Shown in pieces: positions 6,114-11,835 of a stretch of DNA of 11,835 bases. This DNA is from Frankiales bacterium (lineage in GTDB: Bacteria; Actinomycetota; Actinomycetes; JAFAQI01), in assembly GCA_019246495.1 (NCBI GenBank), contig JAFAQI010000518.1:1-11835 (forward strand), written 5' to 3'. The notes below the pieces were generated by a model. It ran no database searches. It worked only from the letters and a program-made list of their open reading frames with translations, and had not been told where the DNA came from. The position numbers and the translations under genes are program-made. The number at the start of each line of letters is the position of its first letter. Position 1 is the first letter of the stretch.

Positions 6114-7454
6114 GTGTTCGAGTCGCTGCTTGTGGCCAACCGAGGCGAGATCGCCCGACGCATCCTCCGGACCGCGGCGCGGATGGGGCTGCGGACCGTC
6201 GCCGTGCACTCCGAGGCGGACGCCGACCTCCCGTTCGTTGCCGAGGCCGATGCCGCCGTACTGCTCGGGCCCGCTCCGCCGGCCGAGTCCTACCTCGACG
6301 TGTCCCGGGTGCTCGAAGCAGCCGCCAGGTGCGGCGTCGACGCGGTGCATCCGGGTTACGGGTTCCTCGCCGAGAACGCGGAGTTCGCGCAGCGGGTGAT
6401 CGACGCCGGCCTCATCTGGGTCGGGCCGGCACCGGACGCGATCGATGCGATGGGCGACAAGGTCAAGGCGCGCAACCGCATGAGCGGTGCGGGCGTGCCC
6501 GTGGCGGCCGGGACGACCGATCCGGTCGGCGACGTCGACGCGGCGCTGGCTGCTGCCCGCGAGATCGGCTACCCGTTGATGGTCAAGGCCGCGGCGGGCG
6601 GCGGCGGCATCGGCATGGGAGTCGCGCGCGACGACGACGAGCTGCGCGCGGCGTTCGAGACCGCGCAGAGCCGGGCGCAGCGGTTCTTCGCGAACCCCGC
6701 GATCCTGCTCGAGCGCTACATCGAGGGGGCGCGGCACGTCGAGGTGCAGGTGCTCGGGCTCGCCGACGGCACGGTCGTCGCGCTGGGCGAGCGGGACTGC
6801 TCGGTGCAGCGCCGGCACCAGAAGGTCGCGGAGGAGACGCCGTCGCCCGGCGTGACGCCTGACCTGCGGCAACAGATGCTCGAGGGAGCGGTCCGCGCGG
6901 CGGAAGCCGTCGGTTACCGCAACGCCGGAACGGTCGAGTGTCTTGTCGACCCGGCCGCGCAGGACTACGTGTTCCTCGAGATGAACACCCGGCTCCAGGT
7001 CGAGCATCCGGTGACCGAGCTCGTCACCGGCGTCGACATCGTCGAGCAGCAGCTGCGAATCGCGGCCGGCGAGCCGCCGTCCACCGACCTAAGCTCGATC
7101 ACCCCGAGCGGACACGCGGTGGAGCTCCGCGTCTATGCCGAGGACCCGAAGCGGTTCCTGCCGTCACCGGGCCACATCGACACGTGGGTCGAGCCGGCGG
7201 GGGAGGGCGTGCGCGTCGACGCCGGCTACGTCGAGGGCAACACGGTCACGCCCTACTACGACCCGCTGCTCGCCAAGCTGTGCGCGTGGGGTGCCGACCG
7301 GACGGAAGCACTCGATCGGGCTGCCGCCGCCGTCGCGGACTTTCGCATCGAAGGGCTCAAGACCAACCTGCCGTTCTTCACCGAGCTGCTCGCCGACGCC
7401 GGCTTCCGCTCCGGCGACTACGACACCGGTCTCGTGGACCGCATGCGGCGGTGA
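6114..7454 (+). CDS. accC: Biotin carboxylase subunit (stand-alone)
   Basis: This 446-residue ATP-grasp enzyme is collinear with E. coli AccC, which carboxylates biotin on a carrier protein using ATP and bicarbonate. Seen are the N-terminal FESLLVANRGEIA, HPGYGFLAEN (79-88), Lys116 in GDKVK, the glycine loop AGGGGIGM (161-168), Lys158, His208, the metal/active-site run EMNTRLQVEHP (289-299), and catalytic Arg339 in ELRVYAEDP. The C-terminus stops after the carboxylase domain; no biotinyl domain follows, unlike the fused AccA-type proteins common in actinobacteria. The glycine loop has Ile where many homologues have Arg. GTG 6114 gives the family start, with AAAGGGA 10 bases upstream. Its stop overlaps the next start as GTGA. 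The carrier may be the one-domain protein at 11036. Substrate pathway (acetyl-CoA or another acyl-CoA) cannot be decided. Confidence 0.93.
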   Translation: MFESLLVANRGEIARRILRTAARMGLRTVAVHSEADADLPFVAEADAAVLLGPAPPAESYLDVSRVLEAAARCGVDAVHPGYGFLAENAEFAQRVIDAGLIWVGPAPDAIDAMGDKVKARNRMSGAGVPVAAGTTDPVGDVDAALAAAREIGYPLMVKAAAGGGGIGMGVARDDDELRAAFETAQSRAQRFFANPAILLERYIEGARHVEVQVLGLADGTVVALGERDCSVQRRHQKVAEETPSPGVTPDLRQQMLEGAVRAAEAVGYRNAGTVECLVDPAAQDYVFLEMNTRLQVEHPVTELVTGVDIVEQQLRIAAGEPPSTDLSSITPSGHAVELRVYAEDPKRFLPSPGHIDTWVEPAGEGVRVDAGYVEGNTVTPYYDPLLAKLCAWGADRTEALDRAAAAVADFRIEGLKTNLPFFTELLADAGFRSGDYDTGLVDRMRR

Positions 7455-7684
7455 ACGGCGTCACGATCGGTGTCCTGCTGCTCGTCGCGATCGCCGTCGG
7501 GGTGGTCCTGGTCGTCGTCGTGGTCCGCAAGGAGAACGGGGGACGCGAGGCGGGACATCCCGATGCGGTCACCGACGAGGTGCTCGGCGGCGTTCTTGCC
7601 GAGCTGCGCAAGTGGCAGGCCGAGGCGGCGCACTGGAAGGCGACAGCCGAACGCCTGCAACGCGAGCTCGACCACGGCGACTGA
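7451..7684 (+). CDS. Small single-pass membrane protein with coiled-coil tail
   Basis: GTG 7451 overlaps the biotin carboxylase stop as GTGA and opens a 77-codon frame. The product has one membrane helix at residues 5-26 (VTIGVLLLVAIAVGVVLVVV region), a charged linker, and a C-terminal amphipathic segment (about 43-75) with heptad-like leucines and alanines (LGGVLAELRKWQAEAAHW) that may form a coiled coil. I recognise no family. It could tether a partner to the membrane, possibly the carboxylase with which it is translationally coupled, but this is inference from position only. There is no independent Shine-Dalgarno. It ends 22 bases before the convergent sulfatase-like gene. Confidence 0.7.
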   Translation: MNGVTIGVLLLVAIAVGVVLVVVVVRKENGGREAGHPDAVTDEVLGGVLAELRKWQAEAAHWKATAERLQRELDHGD

Positions 7685-7706
7685 GGTGCCGGGCGAGCTG
7701 TCTTGC

Positions 7707-9197
7707 TCACTTCGGGTTCACCGGGTTGCTGTAGTCGTAGGGGAGGTCGCCCTCCGCGTAGCTGTGCGTCGGCAGCAGCGGATAGCTGGTGGCAAACACC
7801 TGATTGAAGACGTAGCGGAGATCGTTCACGCTGTTCGGCGGGTTGGGTAGGCCGGCCGGTCCGCCCGGAAGCGACAACGCGGTCAGCCCCTTCACCCGGA
7901 TGTCCTCCATCACCTTCTCGCCGAAGACATCCGGCTCGGCCTGGAATCCCTCGTCGGACTGGATCAGGATCACCGGTGGGGTCGTGGCGTGGGCGCGGAT
8001 CTGGTCGATCGTCCGCAGCAGCAGGGTGTTCAGGTATTGGAGCTGGTGCAGGTAGTAGGAACGGCCGGAAGCAGATGAAAGCGACGCGTCTGTCGTCCCG
8101 ACGTAGTTCACCGCCTGTCCGTGATCGCCGTACACGTAGGGGTCGTGCGGCAGCAGGGTGTGAAAGACGACGAACTTCGGCGGGCTACCGGTGCGGACCT
8201 TGCCGAGTTCGCCGAACACGGCCCGGATGCTTGTCCGGAACCGGTCGTTCTTGGAGGCACGGTCGAAGCCGAACGGTCCTCCGAGCGCGCCGAGGATGCT
8301 CTTCGACATCCAGAGGTTGCCGAAACTGTCGGGAGGCGCGAAGGCCGAGATGTCGGGGTTGCTGCCGCCGAACGTCACCTCGTCGGTGTCGAGATGGACG
8401 TAGCGGTAGCCGATCGAGGCAAGCAGCCGGGCGGCGCGATTGTCCGCCTCCACCTTTTTGACCGGCCGGACGTCTTGGGAGTCCTTGCCCAGCACGACCG
8501 GAAACTTGGTCAGGTAGTCCATGTTCAGCAGCGCGGCGATGTTGGACTCGCTGTCGGAGTAGGGGCTGCGTGACTGATCCGCGACCGCGAACCCGCGCTG
8601 CCGCAGAGCTTGGAGGAACGGCGAGTTGTCGTAGTGGAAGTACTGCGCCAGGACGTCGCTGCGCGCGTAGTCGTCCGGCACGATGACGAAGATGTCGGGT
8701 TTCTGCGTCGCTCCTGTTGGTGGCGTGAGGACATCCGGCCACAGCCGGGAGTCCCGTGCCGACACCGCCGGGTGATTGGACTGGTACGACGCCACCCGGA
8801 CGATATTCGGGATCGCCAACACCGCCCCCATGACGCCGAGGATGACGAGGACGTAGGCCAGATGGCGACGCAGCAGGACGGCGGCCAGGCCGAGAGCGAC
8901 CGCTACCACCAGCCACGGCAGCAACCACCACCGAGACTTCCCGTCGAACCAGATGCCGTAGAAGAAGAACGTCACGACCAGCAAGGTCGCCAGCACGCCG
9001 CCGCTCGCTGTGGAACGGCTGACGGCAGCAATGACGGCGAAGGCCAGCAACGTGCCGATCGCGGTGAAGACGAGCGGTGGCCAGAGGACGCTGATCTGGA
9101 CGTCGGTCTCGTTCTGTTGGAACAGTGAGAGCGCCGGAAACACGGCGAACAACACGGGTGTCAACGCCCCGCCGGCGATGAGCAGACCGCGCCTCAT
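7707..9197 (-). CDS. Membrane-anchored sulfatase/phosphotransferase-like protein (alkaline phosphatase superfamily)
   Basis: This 496-residue protein has about five N-terminal membrane helices (residues 5-26, 37-60, 66-85, 90-110, 113-133) and a large domain presumably outside the membrane. The domain shows alkaline phosphatase/sulfatase signatures: IFVIVPDDYARSD (169-181) with metal-binding Asp175/176, SPYSDSESNIAALLNMDYL (211-229) around the predicted nucleophile, FHTLLPHDPYVYGD (345-358) with His346 and His351, and QSDEGF (413-418) with Asp415. The position where related proteins usually have Thr seems to be Ser216. Such enzymes move or remove phosphate, phosphoglycerol, phosphoethanolamine or sulfate groups on cell-surface polymers; the actual group is unknown. 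The ATG overlaps the upstream methyltransferase stop as ATGA, so it is the last gene of a coupled operon. Confidence 0.85.
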   Translation of the reverse strand: MRRGLLIAGGALTPVLFAVFPALSLFQQNETDVQISVLWPPLVFTAIGTLLAFAVIAAVSRSTASGGVLATLLVVTFFFYGIWFDGKSRWWLLPWLVVAVALGLAAVLLRRHLAYVLVILGVMGAVLAIPNIVRVASYQSNHPAVSARDSRLWPDVLTPPTGATQKPDIFVIVPDDYARSDVLAQYFHYDNSPFLQALRQRGFAVADQSRSPYSDSESNIAALLNMDYLTKFPVVLGKDSQDVRPVKKVEADNRAARLLASIGYRYVHLDTDEVTFGGSNPDISAFAPPDSFGNLWMSKSILGALGGPFGFDRASKNDRFRTSIRAVFGELGKVRTGSPPKFVVFHTLLPHDPYVYGDHGQAVNYVGTTDASLSSASGRSYYLHQLQYLNTLLLRTIDQIRAHATTPPVILIQSDEGFQAEPDVFGEKVMEDIRVKGLTALSLPGGPAGLPNPPNSVNDLRYVFNQVFATSYPLLPTHSYAEGDLPYDYSNPVNPK

Positions 9198-10624
9198 GGC
9201 GTCACCGTCAACTGCTGCTTGCGCGGCACAGCGAAGTAGAGGACTCGCGTGCCGGAGGACAACACGACTCGGCGCCGCACGTCGAAGTGCTCGTCGAGAT
9301 GACGTTCAAACAGCTCGACGTCGTAGTCCGTGTGCAGGCCCGGACGTTTGCCCCGCAGCAGCTTCTGAACCATCGGGTCCTCTCTCGTCGGGAACTCGAC
9401 GACCAGGGCGCCGCCGAGTTCGCCGAGCCAGCGGACGACATCGCGCAGGGGGACGTTTGCGGCGATCGTCAGGTGGTGGACGACGGCGAGGGCCAGAACG
9501 ACGTCTGGCCGGCCACGGTCGAGCAGCGCTAAGCGCTCCTCGTTTCGCCACCCCAAGCGGGGTGACGGGTTGCTCAGGTCGACGACGAGCGGCAGCACCC
9601 GCCGATCGCCCTCGGCCCGCAGGTCGCGGTAGAGCCGCTCCACGGTTGCGTGATCAGAGTCCATCGCGACCACGCAGGGCGCCGTCTTGGCCGCGACGCG
9701 GGAGTGCCGCCCGGTGTTGGCACCGAGGTCCCAGACCAGCCTGGGCCGGGTTGCAACAACGGCGTGACGGACGAACGTCTCTTTCCACGTGACGTCGGTC
9801 GCCGAGTAGGTGTTGTGGTCGTCGTACTCGGTCCACACGGTGTGCGGCGGGTCCCAGTGCATGCGCTCGACCATCCGACGCATCTTGCGGACGTTGGCGC
9901 GAATGATCTGTCGTCCCAAGCCCGGCCGGTCCAGCCGCGCCGACATCCGCTGCCGGTCCGGCCCCTCCCTGCCGTCGAGCCGGGCGTGCAGGAACACGTG
10001 GGTCAGGTAGCCGCGACGCAGCCGGTCCCGTAGCGACATCATCGCGCGCATCTGCGTCGGGCTGATTCCTTCGAGTGAGCCGCGCAGTGGTGGCTGGAGG
10101 TCGAGACCCTTCGTTGCCTGCAGCAGCAGCGGGTAGAGGAAAAGCATGCAGAACTGGCGGTAGCCGACCCAGAGCTCCGACTCGCGCAACCGCTCGAACG
10201 ACCCGATGTCGATGAACCTGGGCTCGGATCCCCAGAACTGGACGTTGTACGGCGAGGCGTCCTTCAGCATGAGCTGCCGGTCGAGGGCGTCCTCGAGGAG
10301 CCCGAGCTGCAGGAGAGCGGCATCGCGCAGCATCGAGTAGGTCCACTCGTAGGGATACGAGATGAAGGGCACCCGCTCGTGACGAAGGACGGCGGCTGCG
10401 GACGTCTCGAGGAGCGCGGGAGCCGCTGCGTCGACGAGAAGCTCCGTCCGCACCAGGCGCGGATCGTCGAGCAGGCCACTGGCCCGCAGCGCCTCGAAGT
10501 CGGTGAGGCCCTCGGCGGACAGCACTCGCCGCACGTCGTCGCCGACCAGGAAGACCCTTCCGTCCGGGTCACGAAACGATCCGGAGACAACTCCCGCGGC
10601 AGCCTCGTCGGGCTGCACGGTCAA
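9194..10624 (-). CDS. Two-part protein: kinase-like N-terminal half and class I SAM methyltransferase
   Basis: This protein of 476 residues has two halves. The C-terminal half (about 290-470) is a class I methyltransferase: motif I RLVWDLGANTGRHS (295-308), acidic Asp322 in VVAMDSD, VVDLSN (347-352), and the motif IV region DVVLALAVVHHL (374-385). The N-terminal half contains KDASPYNVQFWG (121-132) and FIDIGSFE (137-144), spaced like the catalytic loop and DFG of protein kinase-like folds: Asp122, Asn127, Asp139. NoeA-like nodulation methyltransferases share this general look, by recall. The start is TTG 10624, overlapping the upstream stop as TTGA; GTG 10618 just after the stop is an alternative. 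It is the middle gene of a three-gene operon with the sulfatase-like protein and probably modifies an envelope carbohydrate or its lipid carrier; that target is inference. Confidence 0.82.
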   Translation of the reverse strand: MTVQPDEAAAGVVSGSFRDPDGRVFLVGDDVRRVLSAEGLTDFEALRASGLLDDPRLVRTELLVDAAAPALLETSAAAVLRHERVPFISYPYEWTYSMLRDAALLQLGLLEDALDRQLMLKDASPYNVQFWGSEPRFIDIGSFERLRESELWVGYRQFCMLFLYPLLLQATKGLDLQPPLRGSLEGISPTQMRAMMSLRDRLRRGYLTHVFLHARLDGREGPDRQRMSARLDRPGLGRQIIRANVRKMRRMVERMHWDPPHTVWTEYDDHNTYSATDVTWKETFVRHAVVATRPRLVWDLGANTGRHSRVAAKTAPCVVAMDSDHATVERLYRDLRAEGDRRVLPLVVDLSNPSPRLGWRNEERLALLDRGRPDVVLALAVVHHLTIAANVPLRDVVRWLGELGGALVVEFPTREDPMVQKLLRGKRPGLHTDYDVELFERHLDEHFDVRRRVVLSSGTRVLYFAVPRKQQLTVTP

Positions 10625-10842
10625 GGCCGCACCGTTGGCTCGTCACGCACCGGCGCCCGGTCCGAGTCGGGGCGCTCGGCCGCGGCCAGCGGCTCGGCTG
10701 CCGGCCGGCGCAGATGAAGCAGGACGAGGATCCGGCGCCAGAACAGCTTGAGGCCGACAGCGACGGCGGCCAAGGCGCCGGCGATGACCTGCAGCGCCAT
10801 CGAGGCGCTCCCCGCGTCGAGATAGGCAAGCTCTCGTTGCAT
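10621..10842 (-). CDS. Small membrane protein with YLDAGSAS motif
   Basis: ATG 10842 opens a 73-codon frame with AGGGAG at 10849-10854, six bases upstream. Residues 6-12 read AYLDAGS, a form of the Y-(I/L)-D-P-G-(S/T)-G-S motif that I recall at the start of small bacterial membrane proteins; the usual Pro is Ala here. One membrane helix follows (about 14-33, ALQVIAGALAAVAVGLKLFW), then a basic stretch (RRILVLLHLRR) and a charged hydrophilic tail. No function is known to me. It is the first gene of the coupled operon, its TGA overlapping the methyltransferase start, and would be made in step with it. A membrane scaffold for the two enzymes is conceivable but unproven. Confidence 0.75.
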   Translation of the reverse strand: MQRELAYLDAGSASMALQVIAGALAAVAVGLKLFWRRILVLLHLRRPAAEPLAAAERPDSDRAPVRDEPTVRP

Positions 10843-10848
10843 GTGACG

Positions 10849-10854
10849 CTCCCT
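10849..10854 (-). promoter_or_regulatory. Shine-Dalgarno of the small membrane protein
   Basis: AGGGAG on the minus strand six bases before ATG 10842. It supports this start for the first gene of the envelope operon. The 193-base gap up to the divergent biotin carrier (10843-11035) should hold both promoters; TACGAT at 10975-10980 is a possible -10 for the carrier but has no convincing -35. Confidence 0.6.
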
Positions 10855-11035
10855 GTGCTGCTCGCTGCCCGAACCACCTAGCCGGACCGTACGGAGGCCT
10901 TGCTGAGGCCACGCTGAGTACGGCGACGGCCACGGGGTAGCCATCGACGACGGGCCGACTGGTGGGGCGGGCGCTACGATCCAGTGCCTTCCCGCCTGAT
11001 CGGGCAGGTACGACGGTGGCGGATCGGGAGGCAGC

Positions 11036-11251
11036 GTGGCCGGGGAAGTTCGCGCCGAGATGGTGGCCAATGTCTGGAAGGTTGTCGTCGCCGCAGGCGA
11101 CGCGGTCGAGGACGGCGACACGCTCGTGATCCTCGAGTCGATGAAGATGGAGATCCCGGTGCTCGCCGAGAGCAGCGGCACCGTGCAAGAGCTTCGGGTC
11201 AACGAGGGCGACGTCGTCCAGGAGGGTGACGTCATCGCGGTCATCGGCTGA
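11036..11251 (+). CDS. Single-domain biotin carboxyl carrier protein (TB7.3 type)
   Basis: This 71-residue protein is just one biotinyl domain. The biotin-acceptor lysine is Lys37 in LESMKMEIPV (33-42), with the flanking half-domain repeats VVAAGDAVEDGDTL and RVNEGDVVQEGDVIAVI. Length and sequence closely resemble the mycobacterial biotinylated protein TB7.3 (Rv3221c), which sits beside the sigH/rshA locus. Biotin would be attached by biotin protein ligase and carboxylated by a biotin carboxylase, possibly the one at 6114; no carboxyltransferase gene lies in the window. GTG 11036 is preceded by GGGAGG at 11026-11031. The gene is divergent from the envelope operon and is followed by a strong hairpin before pilT. 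Confidence 0.93.
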   Translation: MAGEVRAEMVANVWKVVVAAGDAVEDGDTLVILESMKMEIPVLAESSGTVQELRVNEGDVVQEGDVIAVIG

Positions 11252-11261
11252 CATCCGCCCT

Positions 11262-11290
11262 GTGCCGAAAGCCATTGGGCTGTTCGGCGC
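11262..11290 (+). terminator. Strong hairpin after the biotin carrier gene
   Basis: The segment folds into a stem of about 12 pairs: GCCGAA (11264-11269) with TTCGGC (11283-11288), extended by G-C and T-G pairs outside, and AGCC (11270-11273) with GGCT (11278-11281) inside, with loop ATTG and one bulged G at 11282. It starts 11 bases after the stop codon, as expected of a terminator, but no U-tract follows, which is common in high-GC actinobacteria. It competes with the next structure, so it may be regulatory rather than a plain terminator. Confidence 0.5.
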
Positions 11291-11337
11291 AAATCCCCCG
11301 GCAGGCGGGTCAAGCCTGGCGGTGCAGCGGCCGAACA
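11281..11337 (+). promoter_or_regulatory. Possible structured leader upstream of pilT
   Basis: TGTTCGGC (11281-11288) pairs perfectly with GCCGAACA (11330-11337), closing a domain that contains a nine-position stem, CCGGCAGGC (11298-11306) with GCCTGGCGG (11314-11322), one G-G mismatch and the loop GGGTCAA. The closing helix ends 7 bases before the pilT GTG. The left arm is the same segment used by the hairpin at 11262-11290, so only one can form. The single-stranded GCGCAAATCCC and TGCAGCG flanks may be meaningful. I could not match it to a riboswitch class I know. Confidence 0.4.
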
Positions 11338-11344
11338 AACACGT

Positions 11345-11835
11345 GTGACCTCGACTCTCACGATCGAGCCCTTCCTTCGCGCCCTCGTCGAGTGCGGCGG
11401 ATCCGACCTGCACTGCAAGGTCGGATCGCCTCCCCGCGTGCGCATCGACGGCCGGTTGCGCAAGCTCCAGACCCGTGACCTGACCGCCGCCGACACCGAG
11501 CAGATGGTGCGCGAGGTGCTGCGGGCCGACCTGGTCGAGGACTTCGAGCGCACCAACGAGGCCGACTTCGCCTACTCGCTGTCCGGCGTGGGCCGGTTCC
11601 GCGTCAACGCGTTCCGCTCCCGCGGCTCCGCCGGGCTGGTCTTCCGCCGGGTCTCCGTCGGCGCGATTCCGCTCGACGAGCTGGGCCTGCCGCCGGTCAT
11701 CGCCAATCTCGCGATGGAGCCCCGTGGCCTCGTGCTGGTCACCGGCCCGACCGGCTCCGGCAAGACGACGACGCTCGCCGGCATGGTCGACCACATCAAC
11801 GGCAACCGCGAGACCCACATCGTGACCATCGAGGA
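11345..11835 (+). CDS. pilT: Type IV pilus retraction ATPase PilT, C-terminus cut by window edge
   Basis: The first 163 codons of a PilT-family secretion ATPase are present. GTG 11345 opens directly into the family N-domain: GGSDLHCKVGSPPRVRIDG (18-36) is the PilT ASDLH-type signature, followed by DFAYSLSGVGRFRVNAFR (74-91) and the Walker A GPTGSGKTT (134-142) with Lys140. The window ends in TIE at the approach to the Asp-box, so the Walker B and His-box parts are missing. PilT hexamers depolymerise pilin to retract type IV pili and drive twitching or DNA uptake. No Shine-Dalgarno precedes the GTG; a structured leader does. Homology also extends to PilB-like ATPases, but the short N-domain favours PilT. 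Confidence 0.93.
   Translation, partial: MTSTLTIEPFLRALVECGGSDLHCKVGSPPRVRIDGRLRKLQTRDLTAADTEQMVREVLRADLVEDFERTNEADFAYSLSGVGRFRVNAFRSRGSAGLVFRRVSVGAIPLDELGLPPVIANLAMEPRGLVLVTGPTGSGKTTTLAGMVDHINGNRETHIVTIE

Noticed and set aside
5628..7007. Long minus-strand frame (459 codons)
   Set aside because: It is opposite the biotin carboxylase and DUF5317-like genes, is Arg/Gly/His-rich and has no family motif.
7691..7710. Short GAGC/GCTC hairpin between the two convergent genes as terminator
   Set aside because: Only four pairs and no U-tract; too weak to support.
11281..11337. Calling the pilT leader a c-di-GMP riboswitch
   Set aside because: The GCAAA and GGGTCAA parts are only loosely reminiscent; the second conserved helix with its tetraloop receptor was not found, so no class is claimed.
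10643..11818. Long minus-strand frames across the carrier and pilT
   Set aside because: They are antisense to two genes with clear catalytic or acceptor motifs; composition is typical of a shadow frame.
1..11835. Signs of mobile elements, CRISPR, tRNA or prophage
   Set aside because: No transposase, integrase, direct-repeat array or tRNA cloverleaf was seen; composition looks even throughout.

Overview
The window is very GC-rich, densely packed and uses GTG starts freely. Its gene content points to an actinobacterium: a sigma-R/RsrA redox pair with Streptomyces-type spacing of the anti-sigma cysteines, a DtxR/MntR-family repressor, the actinobacterial miniature ribosomal protein bL37, a 71-residue biotin carrier like mycobacterial TB7.3, and a PilT ATPase. 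The PilT suggests a lineage with type IV pili, but I cannot name the genus. No mobile element, CRISPR array, tRNA or rRNA was seen, and no stretch longer than 300 bases lacks a gene.

Region 1 (1-2728). A secreted protein of unknown function runs off the left edge on the minus strand. Divergent from it is a DksA/TraR-type zinc-finger protein, whose stop codon overlaps that of a convergent SAM methyltransferase. The methyltransferase in turn diverges from an alpha/beta hydrolase.

Region 2 (2713-5361). A metal-dependent DtxR/MntR-type repressor (minus) faces away from sigR-rsrA (plus, ATGA overlap). A good candidate sigma-R promoter lies in their shared 114-bp gap, right against the repressor start codon, so the thiol-oxidative stress sigma factor may both drive itself and affect the metal regulator. 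galE follows rsrA after 13 bases and is probably read through from it.

Region 3 (5377-7684). On the minus strand a DUF5317-like membrane protein overlaps the 24-codon gene for bL37, which automated annotation can easily miss. Divergent from it is a stand-alone biotin carboxylase, coupled by a GTGA overlap to a small membrane/coiled-coil protein. A one-domain biotin carrier lies about 3.6 kb further on, and no carboxyltransferase is present.

Region 4 (7707-10842, minus). A tightly coupled three-gene operon encodes a small membrane protein, a methyltransferase whose N-terminal half contains a kinase-like catalytic loop, and a membrane-anchored sulfatase/phosphotransferase-like enzyme. It looks like an uncharacterised cell-envelope glycopolymer modification system and is the best candidate for undescribed biology here.

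Region 5 (11036-11835). The biotin carrier is followed by a short leader with two mutually exclusive RNA pairings, then the start of pilT, cut by the right edge.
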